Positions 1 through 10,540 of a stretch of DNA of 64,000 nt are shown here, piece after piece. The notes below the pieces were generated by a model. It was not told where the DNA came from and did no database searches. It saw nothing but the letters and a program-made list of their open reading frames with translations. The DNA is from Amblyomma americanum (Eukaryota > Arthropoda > Arachnida > Ixodida > Ixodidae): the NCBI RefSeq assembly GCF_052857255.1, contig NC_135505.1, forward strand, positions 60,865,149 to 60,929,148, written 5' to 3'. Both the position numbers and the translations under genes were made by a program. Each line of letters begins with the position of its first letter. The stretch's first letter is position 1.

Positions 1-739
1 AAGACCCAAGACACGTACCTGACCCTCTTGTCCGACAGGTCCACTCCATTGAAAAATGGCTACAGCCCCTCTGAAATTTCGATGGGGAGGCGGTTGTGGA
101 CAACGATTCCTCACTCCCGGACGGCCTGCTTCCCGTTTGCCAGACGCCACTAAACTTCGGAATTTTGAAACCCAAAACTGCGAACAGCAGCGAAGAGACT
201 ACGATAGATGACATGGCGTATGGACACTTCCGACCCATCTGGAAGGAGATGAAGTCTGGGTTACAGACTTAAAGCGAAAAGGGAACGTGGTGGCACCCGC
301 AAGCAAGCCTAGGTCATATATATTTGACACTGCGAACGGCACTGCAGGGTGAAATCGAACCCATATCTTATCCCTTTTCTCAAGCCTTCGGTAGAGGAGA
401 GAGAAAAACCAGACGTCGTACACGAGGAATCTGTATGACGACATACATGAAGACGACCGGGCACTAACACTCCCTGGGACTTCAGTTTCTCCGGAAGATT
501 CACAAAGAACTTGCGCTGACGCCTCCAAGCGGCACACCAGGTGCGGACATTGCGACATTCCTCCCAAGAGTTTGCTTTTTTTGTTAGGGGTGATGATGTA
601 GAGAATAGCCACATGCAGTGGCTAGGTCGCTTAGCTTGGCTGCGCGCTCGCGTGAGACTCGCGGCGGCTGGCAAGTGTCTCGTGCTCGTGCCGGTATTCG
701 CCTGGCTGGAATAAACCTGTCTGGTTGGCATCTCAACAG
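1..739. other. No gene recognised
   Basis: No domain, repeat arm or RNA gene was recognised here. The short ORFs on the minus strand have no recognisable domain and look like chance frames. The right edge abuts the start of a repeat shared with positions near 23.3 kb and 36.5 kb. Confidence 0.5.
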
Positions 740-1143
740 TGATTCGTACATGTGCGGCTAGAGGCGGCTGAGGCGAGTCCTGGCCCCGTGATGAAGCACA
801 CGCTACAGCTTGCGCATCTCCAACGTGAGCCGCGTTCGGGGCAACCTGACGCGTCTCGCCGAGTCACACCGCCTCGCGCAGAGTCAGCCGCTGCAGGCCA
901 GGGCGCCGCTGTGGTCCCCTTGGTTCGGAGTCCGAGGAGGAGCTCGCTGTGCTGCTGTACGATGTGCTCGCCACGTCGTCCTCAGCCATGACGGCGTCTC
1001 CCGACTGGACCGTGTCGCCTGTGCGCCTCAGCATGGCGTCCCTGCGTCCTCTGTGCGCACCTGAGTGAGAGCCTGGAGGAAGAGCCTCGGATTGAGTCTG
1101 AGCTGCACTGTTGCTCGGTCTGTCCGTCCTCGATATCAGCACC

Positions 1144-1174
<31 letters not shown>

Positions 1175-1280
1175 CACCGAGCGCCACGTTCGGAATGCAG
1201 CGTGCTGCACGTGGGCTTTGGCCAGCGACGTCCTTTTCTTCTTGTTTCTTCTCCCGGCTATTAGCGACGAAATTTAGGGC
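740..1280 (+). repeat. Duplicated block, copy C (3' end portion)
   Basis: This stretch aligns by eye with 23317-23890 and 36555-36958. Shared landmarks are the string around 'gtacatgtgcggctagagg', a GC-rich core ending in 'tgtgcgcacctgag', and a tail around 'ggctattagc'. Similarity starts abruptly near 740, so this copy lacks the upstream 4 kb seen in copies A and B. It is followed about 330 bp later by repeat Y, as in copy A. The open frames inside it (both strands) recur in the other copies but are GC-rich and low in complexity, and I do not call them genes. Confidence 0.75.
1144..1175. repeat. CTG trinucleotide microsatellite
   Basis: The run is roughly ten CTG/TTG units inside copy C. 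At the equivalent place copy A (about 23780) has only a few units separated by other sequence, so the expansion is specific to this copy. Confidence 0.85.
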
Positions 1281-1611
1281 AAAAATCGAACTCGAATGTG
1301 TGATGTTGAAGAAACCGTTTTTGAACCTCAGCGCAACAGTGAAAAGCGTGCAACAAGGAACTTCAAAAAGAATGGGCGGGACGCTCAAGCTCCGCCTCAA
1401 GCATATGATGCGGTAGCGTTAACGAGCCCATGTATGTGGTATTGGTATTTCTCAACTTTACATTCATATGCTTATAGGAGCCCTCACACCAGTCCTTCCG
1501 CAACGGTTAAGGGATGTACCACTGTCCTGCGATGGCACACGCTGCCACCGGTGGGGATTCTGCGATCCAAGTTGTTCTTCTCGGGCAATCTCTCGCGATC
1601 AATAATTGATT

Positions 1612-2265
1612 TAAAAGCCACCTGCCGCGGTGGTTAGTTTGCTCACAATCTGGTGGGCAGATTGTGATTAAGCCACAAGGTCACGTGACCTAGGCGGTCT
1701 ACCTATGTGGCTTCTCCGGCGGATGGCCGGCTACCCGGGCCAGCCTACGCCACGGTCGTCAGTTCCTACGACACAAAGGACTTCTGTTCAATTCTGCTTG
1801 ATCACCTTTTTAACGCGACAGCGTTAGGACTCCTGTTCTACAGAAAGTCCGGCGTCGTCGATGTCGGCGCGCTGAGAGAAAAGACGCGGAAAAGCAACCT
1901 AGGTCGCTTGACCTTGTGGCGTCATCGCAACATGTGAAACCGGATGGCGAGGAAACTTACCACCACGGCAGGTCGCAGTGAAATTAATGATTGTTCGCGT
2001 GAATTTGCTTAGTAAGAGCACCCTAGGTCGCGCAAGCCCCACCTAAGGCAGCACTTGCAATCGCAGGGTAATCGCTTTTACAAAGGGGCCATGACAGCCA
2101 TTTTCGTAAATGCACTGCATATTGCATTTAATTCCATACAATAAAATAACAATCCCCGAAGTTTCAGTTCATTTGGTGCAGGAGATATTTTAAAACGATT
2201 TTTTTGTTTCTTTCGCGAACAGCTTGTTGGTCTGGCAACCTCTGCATGCTGACGTCACAAGGGCA
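1612..2265 (-). repeat. Tick-type interspersed repeat Y, left part
   Basis: Landmarks are 'tttaacgcgacagcgttagg', a block around 'gtcgcttgaccttgtggc', and a tail around 'cagcttgttggtctggcaac'. All recur in the same order at 24240-24760. Related but more diverged sequence lies at 19838-20205 and 33838-34170. In those copies the minus strand begins with a tRNA-like segment (gtggtgcagcggttaag), so the family is probably a SINE or SINE-containing composite in antisense orientation. Similarity to the 24 kb copy breaks at about 2265 and resumes at about 9115. Confidence 0.6.
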
Positions 2266-2561
2266 TATCCGCCCCGTGTCGGGAGTCCTCCGCCGGCTGT
2301 CGAAGTGATCGGACGTGCGCCTGGCGCGCTCCGTCGACCACGGGGGCTGCATCGCACTCAAGGACCTGAGTGTGGGCGAAACTGGGTGGGATCAACGACG
2401 GAAGAAGTAAAGACGGTGGACCGAACGCTACTGCGCAAGGTGGGCCGTACTTTTTACGATACCGAGCTAGCGAGGCGTCAGGAGAGCTAGGCCTAATGAG
2501 GCCTAGCGGCAAGGACAAAGAGGGCTAGGCCTACGGCCACGCCTAAGAGAACTCGTACATC

Positions 2562-4269
2562 ATGGAGGTGGTAGAGGGATACCGAAGCACTGAAGATTCC
2601 GGGACAGTGGTTCAGAGCGAAGAGAAATGGGAAAGCAATCCCAGAAGAAGCGGAGACAGGGAGCCACGTGGAAGGCTCGAAAGGCGGAGGAAGAGCGACG
2701 GAGAGACGCGGGGGAAGAAAACTCGCGGAAAAGTCCGTGGAGAGACAACCAATGAGGATTCCGAAAGGATTTTACAAGATCATTCTGAGGCCCCAAGGAG
2801 GACTCGAAAGGCTGATGAAATATGGGGGAGCCTTCCTGGCTGATGCAATCAGCAAAATGGCGGGCAACGAAGATGGAGGAGCGGGAGACGTAATCACGTT
2901 CAACACGAAGCAGCAGTCTATACTCGTGGCAACGGGAGATGCGTCGAGAAGAAACAAGTACGCGTCGCTCACCGAACTCATGGTGGGCGACGTAAAGACG
3001 ACGGTAAGCGCCTACGTGGCAGCGCCGGAGAACTGCGGAAAAGGGGTGGTATATGATGCACCGATTTTTTGGACGGAGGAAGAGATCCTAAAGAGACTCG
3101 AGTACTTTGGAAACAAGAACCCACCCGTATTGGGAGTGAGAAGACTTGGGAAAGAAGAAAAGGCAGTCCTAATTCTTTTAGAGAGCAACAAGGTCCCGTG
3201 GCAAGTGTACCTGTCGCCCGCACCATCCAAATGCATACTCTACAAGAAACGCTTCGAAGTATGCTACGCATGCGGCAGGATGGGCCATAGGCAGGACGTA
3301 TGCCCGGACCCAGACAACAAAAAGTGCAGAAACTGGGGGGAAGAAAACCCACAGGGAAGTCATCAGTGCAAGACCAAGTTCCAGCTCTGTGGAAAGGAGC
3401 ACCCATTGGGAGACAAGAAATGCAATGAGATGTACAGAACACCGTACGAAGTAAAAAAGATATGGGAGAAGAAACAAGAAGAAGCACAGGTCCCAAACAC
3501 CACGAGCAGGCGAGATGAAGGAGCGTCGCAGGGACGACAGCATCTCGAGACTGGGGAAAACAAGAGCAATGACCAGGCAACACCCGGGGCCCAAGCGACG
3601 CCGGAAGGGACAAGAACATCGAGATCCAGGGACCCAAAGAATCCCTGGGGCAGGAGACAGAGCAGAAGCAGGACCCCGACCAAAGAACCCAAACAACTAA
3701 GTTTTGTAGAAGGGTCTTCCCAGGCTAAAGACGATAAAGATAAAGAAATCGAACAGTTGAAAAAGAAAGTGAGTGAGCTCCAAGGGTTAATAAGTAACCT
3801 TACGAAAGCAATAAAAGAAAAAGAGAAGGCAGCGCCCCCTCTACCTCGCATGCTACCTATAAAGCCCGTGCAGGCAGCACAACAAAGTACCCCATCGACA
3901 CCTAAGCGGCAGGAAACGGTAGAGGACAAAATGGAGGAGGCAGACACAGTCGGGAGACCCCCGCAAAAGCGAAAGGGGGACAACGAAACAGATATATGGG
4001 TAGAGGTAAAAAAGGAATGTGAAGAAAATAGGAATGCCATAAAGGCGATACAAACAGAACAGAGGGACTTCATGGCACAGGTCATGGCAGCACTCAACCA
4101 GATACAAGAGAACATGAATCAGAGATTTGAGAGCATTACGGCAGAATTACAGGCGCAAAGAGCTGAATTACAAACGCAGAGAACTGAGCTGGTTGTCCTA
4201 GCGGAACGACAGAAAAACTCGGAGGACGCTTTTACCCAAATTCAATATGGCCAGAAACGCACGAAATAA
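2562..4269 (+). pseudogene. LINE-1 ORF1, Gag-like zinc-knuckle protein
   Basis: ORF1 proteins of I-type LINEs bind the element RNA and form the ribonucleoprotein particle. The main frame is open from 2668 to 4269 (533 codons). A better-placed ATG (catcATGG, 2562) lies in another frame that overlaps it to 2843, so a frameshift near 2650-2760 probably separates the original N-terminus. A CCHC knuckle (CYACGRMGHRQDVC) sits near residue 197. It is followed by a second motif in which one expected cysteine has become tryptophan (CRNW), and then a Cys/His-rich third segment. The C-terminal half is charged, with heptad-like stretches near residues 355-390 and 465-515 that suggest coiled coil. The stop overlaps the ORF2 start by 23 nt. 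Confidence 0.8.
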
Positions 4270-7200
4270 GTCCATTATTTGGCAATGGAATTGCCGAGGA
4301 TTCCAACGCAAGCGAGCGTTATTGCAAAATTACGTTGATACGTTAGAAGAGAAGCCGCTAGCGAAAGCGATACAAGAGACCGGGAAACCAGCATCCCTGC
4401 CAGGATATCAGGCATTCCACAGCGACAGGGGAGAGAAATCGAGAGTAACGACTCTAGTAAAGAGAAACATAGCGACGATCGAACATGAGATTCAATCCAG
4501 GGACATAGAAGGAGTCTTGGTAGAAATGATCACGGGTAGGAAAGAAGAGCCTAGCCTCTTCCTACTTAACATCTACTCAAGTCCCAAACAAAAAAAGTAA
4601 GGTTCAGGGCCATATTCAGGAAAGCCTTGAAAGCAGCAGGAAGAAACCCCCTCTTCATAGTAGGAGATATAAACACAATGCATGAGGAGTGGGGATACAA
4701 TAGAAAAGATAGTAAGGGAAGACAGCTTTGGGAGGATATACAAGATCTGAGTCTGACACTACACACTGATCCAGGAACCCCGACGAGGAAAGGGAACAGT
4801 GTCCCTGCAGACACCACACCTGACCTAACACTGTCGAAGAACACCAAGGCGGTGTCCTGGGAAAATACAGGGCAAGACCTAGGTAGTGACCACTATATAA
4901 TAGCTACAATAACGACCAAAGGTATTAAGGAAAAACGGCTGAAGCAACCAAAAGTTACAGAATGGGACAAATTCAGGAAGCGAAGGGAAGAGTCCGCCGC
5001 TACTACAATCACGGACCTAGAGGAGTGGACAAATACGCTTAAAAGTCATGCCACCGAAGCGACGGCAACTCTAGAAGGCCAAGAAGCTCCGTTAGTGGCA
5101 GATAGTGAACTTCTGCACATGTGGGAAGCAAAAAGATGCTTAGAGAACCGACTTAAAAAACAGAGATGGAATCGGACCCTGAAGAGACGAATAGCTAGGC
5201 TAAACCGAGAAATCGGAAAGTACGCAATACAGTTGTGCGAACAAAACTGGTGCAGTAAATGCGATGACATGGAGAAGGGAATGAGCCTAGCGAAAACCTG
5301 GAACATTCTGAGACACCTGCTAGACCCAACCCAGTCAAAGTCACAGACGAACATTAGATTGGCCAAAACACGGCACAAATATGAGGGAACAGATGATAGC
5401 TTCATGGAGGAAATCAAACAAACATACATAGGGAACGTAGCACGCACTAACCTGCCAGATTATGAGGGACCGGGCAATGAAGAACTGGACACGCCCATAA
5501 CGGAGGCGGAAGTGAGAGCGGAGATAATCAAGCTCAAAACTAAATCGGCTCCAGGCCCGGACGGAATAACCAAAAATGCTAAGAAACCTGGATGATGAGT
5601 CGATCACTGCTATAACTAAATACATGCAGCAGGTGTAGGAAAAGGGGAAGCTACCAAAACAATGGAAAGAGGCAAGCATCATTCTTATTCCCAAACCTGG
5701 AAAGCCCTTAAAATTGGAGAACCTCAGACCAATCTCCCTCACCTCATGCGTAGGGAAGTTGATGGAGTATGTAATCCAAACGAGGCTAACCAGATACATG
5801 GAGGACAAGAAATTATGGCCAAACGAGATGGTCGGATTTAGGCCAGGCCTAAGTACTCAAGACGTTATGTTGAGATTACAACATGACATCATAGACTCTC
5901 GGACTAAGGACACAAAGGCAATCTTCGGATTAGATCTTAAGACCTGGAGTCACAAGAAATAGAGCTAGGCAACAGAAGTACACCACAGGGATCGGTCCTA
6001 TCCCCGCTCCTCTTCAACCTAGCCATGAGAGGCCTCCCAGCGAAACTGGGAGGAATCGAGAACTTACACTTTAGCATGTATGCGGACGACATAAATGTCT
6101 GGATAAACAAAGGCAGCGAAGCAGAGATAGAAAACAAACTTCAAACTGCGGCAGACACAGTAGTGGAGTACGCGGCAGGAAGGGGGCTAGCCTGCTCGCC
6201 AGAGAAGTCAGAACTCTTAATATACAACCCGAAATCTTTAAGATTAAAAACGGATAGCAATCTTAGCATTATGGTAGGAGGCAAACCGGTGCCTAGGGTT
6301 GACAAGATAAGAATTTTAGGCCTTTTTATTCAGGAAAGTGGATACAATGATGAAACAATAAAGAAACTGGAAGGATATGCAGCGCAAGTAACTGGAATAT
6401 TCAGAAGAATAGCGCTCAAAGGGAGAGGACTCAAAAGAAAGGAGCCTAATAAAATTGGTGCAAGAATACATAATCAGTCGACTCAGCTACGCTACACCAT
6501 ACCTTAACATCCGGGCCCCAGAAAGAGAATAAGTTGGACTCAATAATTAGGAGGTGCTACAAACGAGCGTTAGGAATACCCATAAGCACCTCAACGGAAA
6601 GACTCCTAGCTATGGGGATACACAACACGTGGAAGGAAACGGCCGAGGCAGTCAGAACAGCTCAGCAGGAAAGACTTAGCCAGACATATACAGGCAGAGC
6701 CATTTTAGGCATGGTAGGATTGCAGGCAGACAGAGGCATGCAGCAAAAACAAGACATCCCGAAGGAGGTCAGGGAACATCTCAGAACAGACCCACTTCCG
6801 AGAAACATGCACCCCACCTTCAACAGTGAGAGGAGGGAAAAGAGCTAGAGCCGAAGCCCTCATGAGACGCTTCAACGAAATGAATAAGGAGACGGTAGCA
6901 TACACGGATGCGGCGAGCGGTAGACTGGGAGCAGCTGTAGCCTCAGTGGTGGATGGCAAGGGTACAGCAATATCAGCAGCTACGATACGCAACCGCAATT
7001 CGGAAGTAGCAGAAGAGGTAGCAATAGCGCTTGCTTGCGTGGGAACAGAGGCAAACTATATAATACGTGACAGTAAAACAGCCATCTACAATTACGGAAG
7101 AGGTAGAGTCGCATCAGAAGCGGTGCGGATTCTAACAGGGAAAAAGACGAATAGAAAAAAATAGCCTAATATGGGCACCAGCTCATACGTCAGTACCAGG

Positions 7201-7641
7201 CATGAAGCGGCGCACCTTCTAGCTCGAGATCTCTACCTCCGAGCAGAGGCGGAACCGCCAGATTGCAAGGAACTAGACGAGAGACTACAAACATACACAG
7301 AAATCATAGAGAATTACAAACTGCAGAGAAGAACTGTCCCTCCTCCTGACAAGGAGCTTGGGAACAGAGAGGCAGTAACCTGGAGAAGGCTACAGGCCGG
7401 AAATTTCATAAACCCGGTATGGGCGTCACACGTCCTACAAGACGAGGACATAGAAGATAAATGTAAACAATGTGTAGAGAGGGGGACCCTGGACCATATA
7501 ATTTGGCAGTGTGTACACTCCCCAGGGGTGAAGGAAGGAATAGATAGTAGAGAAGCTTGGGAAACCCTTCTGCAAAGCGCGGACCCCGCGACCCAGAAGA
7601 AAGCCATCCATCTGGCGGCAGAGGCCGCGAAGAGCCAATAA
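4247..7641 (+). pseudogene. LINE-1 ORF2, EN-RT-RNase H polyprotein
   Basis: ORF2 supplies target nicking and reverse transcription. The ATG at 4247 opens an APE endonuclease (QWNCRGF, IQETG, then VGDINTMHEEWGY and GSDHYII further on). A frameshift in an A-run near 4590 breaks the frame. A second shift lies near 5565, a TAG at 5636 stands where the LINE-2 relative has sense sequence, and more shifts lie near 6440 and 6520. The RT keeps LRPISLTSCVGKL, PQGSVLSPLLFNLAM and YADD (near 6080). The segment between motif A (LDLK, 5930) and PQG (5985) is about 135 nt shorter than in LINE-2. RNase H residues are visible at 6895-7075 (YTDAASG, AEEVA, RDSK). A Cys2-His-Cys knuckle (CKQCVERGTLDHIIWQC) ends the protein near 7510. 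Confidence 0.85.
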
Positions 7642-7768
7642 CTCTTTGCCTGCATCTAGTCGCGGAGGCCCTGGCCTCTGCCCCTAGTCCTGCGCGCCAG
7701 GGGTAGGGAGTAGAGGGCCTCCATTTCTGATGGAAATAAAAGTTTTTGGAACTGGAACTGGAACCGCC

Positions 7769-9114
7769 CAGCGTCGTCTTAGAAAAGGGGTGTGCGCCGA
7801 GGCATTGGCGCGCCGCCGCCGACACAAACTGATCGGCGCGCCCTCTGAATATGAGTATATTTTTCCCCGAAAATGTAGCTGCGTTTGAGATTTGGTATTG
7901 TTTTGTGTAATTCTTCTCCCTGTCTGAGGCATATAATAATGTCAGGGAGTAAACATGTCAAGTGTGTCGCAATGAATCAACACAAAACAAACAAAAACAG
8001 CCCTTATTAAGCCGGAAACTTGGGATAGTTGGAAAGCATTTAAAATCATTTTGCTAGCGTTTAGTGAATACATCAGCGTCTGTCCTGCGTATTTGTGTTC
8101 TTTGTCTCGTGTGTTCACTAAGCACTAGCAAAATGATTTCAAAAGCAACCCTGCTCTCCACGCGTCTACGCATGCGTATCGTCACCAGACAACGCAACGT
8201 GGCATTTCGAAAGTTCTTCAACAGCGCAACATGGCGCAACGAGAAGAAACAACGGTTTCGGAACGTCGAATTCGCGACTTGAGGGTCGCGGGCACTGTTC
8301 GTGGCTGCGGGTGGAATGAGCGATATGTCCCAAAACGGCATCAACGCATCGTAACATATCTAAGATAGAAAAATGTTCACCTGCTGCAAAAACAGTATTT
8401 TATTTTTTTTATTCCGGGAAAAGGCCCTTACCAAAACAGTTACTTTAACCAAATGGTGATTAATATTCAGAACAAGTGATTTCACAAACTCTCCAGACGG
8501 AAATGTTTGTGTTATAACATCTGCTGGTTGGTTGACAGGTAAAGGGCTGAACCAAGCAAAAGTTGGTCATAGAAGAGTTCTGTTCATTTTTTACGTAAAG
8601 AATAATGTATAGCCACAATCTCATTTGGAACAAGTGGAAGTACGATTATCATATCGAGTGCCACGAGCGTCGGTGCCGGCTTAACAATTCTAGACTAATT
8701 CACTGACTCCGCGCAATGGAAAAATACCTGTAAAACCGAAGGATAGCAAAAAAGAAAACAATTGCGACTACGACGCAGACAACAAGAAAGGTTCTGCACG
8801 TTCGTGAGCAAGAAATATACAAACACAATCAGCATATGCGCGTGTGTTAATTTTTTTTTTAAATACGCCGCCTGAAAAACAAAATTTACAGGACATTTGA
8901 CATTTCCCTCACCCTTCAACCCCTATGTATTCTGTGTTCTGAGCCCTTGGTACGAAAAGCCCTAAAATTTCAACCAGTTTAGCAAAGAAGGCTGTAGCGA
9001 AACAGCTTTTTAAATTTGTGCTCTAGCTTTCCACGCCGCAGCCGCCGTCGAAACATGGCCTTGCGTCGCCGCCGATGAATACCAGGCGCCGCGCCGCCGT
9101 TCGAAACTGGCACG
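7769..9114. other. Unassigned sequence between LINE-1 and the second half of Y
   Basis: No coding domain was recognised. It starts with a GC-rich stretch containing two GGCGCGCC palindromes (near 7807 and 7836) and contains the hairpin listed separately. It lies within the interval missing from the uninterrupted Y copy at 24.7 kb, so it is part of the inserted DNA: either LINE 3' flank, a second element, or transduced sequence. Confidence 0.45.
8041..8141. repeat. Imperfect hairpin, 30 bp arms
   Basis: Left arm 8041-8070 (taaaatcattttgctagcgt...) pairs with right arm 8112-8141 (...agcaaaatgatttca), with about three mismatches and a 41 nt loop. It could be the end of a small foldback element or the junction of two inverted copies. 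Confidence 0.7.
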
Positions 9115-9540
9115 GCGCACACCTCTAGTCGTCTACTGCTCGTTGCCCGCTGCGTTCACGTGTTCGTATGTATGCAGTAGATGGCGATGGCTCGAAGTTT
9201 TTTTTTGTAGCTTAGCGAAATACTTTTTCAGCTTTTTTTTTTCGGAAGATCCCCAGGTGGTCGAAATTATTCCGGAGTCCTCCACTACGGCACCTCCTTC
9301 TTCCTTTCTTCTTTCACTCCCTTCCTTATCCCTTCCCTTACGGCGCGGTTCAGGTGTCCAACGATATATGAGACAGATACTGCGCCATTTCCTTTCCCCA
9401 AAAACCAATTATTATTATTATTATTCAGCATAGTACGCGAGCTTAGTGATCGTTGGGATAGTGGACTTGTTTGTGGCGCCCGTCTTCTGATTGTTCATCA
9501 AACAGAAATTAAATGGCCCCTTCTGTATTATTTACACTAT
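9115..9540 (-). repeat. Repeat Y, right part
   Basis: From 'tgttcgtatgtatgcagtag' through 'gtagcttagcgaaatact', and again from 9430 ('gcgagcttagtgatcgttgg') to 'gtattattta', this aligns with 24780-25005. It continues the Y copy that began at 1612. The alignment is itself interrupted by a truncated SINE at about 9246-9424. Confidence 0.65.
9246..9424 (+). mobile_element. 5'-truncated SINE with (ATT)n tail
   Basis: The segment begins at 'gatccccaggtggtcgaaat', a SINE core also found in the 53.5 kb SINE, and runs through 'cccttcccttacggcgcgg' and 'gagacagatactgcgccatt' to an ATT-repeat tail. The same 3' tail occurs at 20004-20047 and 41739-41830. The Y copy at 24885 joins 'tcggaa' directly to 'attttcagc' at this point, so it represents the unoccupied site. 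Confidence 0.75.
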
Positions 9541-10330
9541 GAGTGTAGTCTCTATTCTGCAGTTAAGTGCTCCCGCATGTGAAGAGCGCCACATGTCATG
9601 CATGCCTTCACCGATGTGCGCCGTGAAGGGCGTGACAGTGACGTCCTCTCGCTCATAGCAGAGTTCTTTTTGTCCGCTATTCGTCGGCTGGATAATTAAA
9701 CTCAAATTAGCACAAGGCTGCACTAGATTAAAGCTTACGGCACGAAAGGAGCGGAGCAAACTACCGAATGCGCTGCACGCATTCTTGAGCAGATATGAGT
9801 TTGTGTGCGTGTTAGTCGAACACAATCTTTCCTGCTGGTAAAATTAACCCTTCTGTAAAACCAAGCCGCTGGCAGAACCCCAGCCCAACTCGAATGGTTT
9901 GCGGCCCACCTCCACGAATAGCCACCGCAGTCTTCCTTTCATGCAGCCCAGCACCGTGGGACTGCTCCGGTTTCCGAGGCTATATATGCGTGCACAGTCG
10001 CGAGTAAAAAATATTAGCAAACAGAACGAAACTTCGGAGCGCCCGAATGACAACGTTTGGCGCTGCGGGTGACGAAGAGTCTGATAACGAGGTGCCGGGC
10101 CGTTCCCATCCTACAGTATAGGGGGGCTCAGCGGACTGTCACGTCCCAGCAAAATTTATTTTTCTGTCTCCCCCCACTCTCTTTTTTTAGCGCATCCTTG
10201 CTCCCGCAAGTAACTGGTGGAGAATAGGATAGTTGTTTTTTTTTTGCTTGTTTGGCAGTTATTTTTGCGAGCAGCCTCAGATGCGCTCCGCTCTGTAACT
10301 GCTTGAACAGCTCTGCATCCAGGAGCCGTC
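9541..10330. other. No gene recognised
   Basis: No domain, tRNA or clear repeat arm was seen. It contains short A/T-runs but no long open frame that resembles a known family. Confidence 0.5.
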
Positions 10331-10331
10331 G

Positions 10332-10540
10332 TGGCTTCCCAAGGGAGCAGATTTGAACACAATTGAAAATATATGGGGGTTAATGAAAAAGCGACTAGCT
10401 AAAAGGCAGCTGCACGAGTCATCGCCAGATATCCTTTTGGCGGCGGTTCAAGAGGAATGGAACAGGCTCCACCTAGGCTCTTCCTGACCTTGCAAGCAGC
10501 CTGATTGACTCCTTCCCTGAGCGCCTTCAAAGCGTTGTGT
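10332..10540 (+). pseudogene. Tc1/mariner transposase C-terminal fragment
   Basis: Tc1/mariner transposases cut and paste DNA at TA sites through a DDE/D domain. The plus-strand frame from 10332 reads WLPKGADLNTIENIWGLMKK, a decayed form of the family signature W-P-x-x-S-P-D-L-N-P-I-E-N-x-W that surrounds the third catalytic acid. It continues for about 50 codons to a TGA at 10486. In the next frame the protein resumes with a typical C-terminal LIDSFPERLQSVV, which implies a 1-2 nt frameshift. No N-terminal helix-turn-helix or first catalytic residue is visible upstream, so this is a relic. Confidence 0.8.

Larger units (their letters stand above)
2268..7768 (+). mobile_element. LINE-1: I-superfamily non-LTR retrotransposon, decayed
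   Basis: The element runs from a presumed 5' UTR through ORF1 (zinc-knuckle protein) and ORF2 (APE endonuclease, reverse transcriptase, RNase H, C-terminal zinc knuckle) to a 3' end of short GGAACT-type repeats near 7750-7768. EN-RT-RNase H order is characteristic of the I superfamily. The element interrupts repeat Y, whose two halves flank a 6.85 kb insertion. The 5' boundary is approximate, and no target-site duplication could be assigned with confidence. Several frameshifts, stops and a deletion make it inactive. Confidence 0.85.

Noticed and set aside
864..1400. 178-codon minus-strand ORF with Ser/Ala-rich protein, recurring near 23160-23690
   Set aside because: It lies in the GC-rich end of the repeated block, spans a CTG microsatellite and has no domain. 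The recurrence is explained by the repeat. A conserved element protein is possible but cannot be supported by eye.
2978..4115. Long minus-strand ORFs (219 and 250 codons)
   Set aside because: They are antisense to LINE-1 ORF1, whose zinc knuckle and frame are clear on the plus strand.
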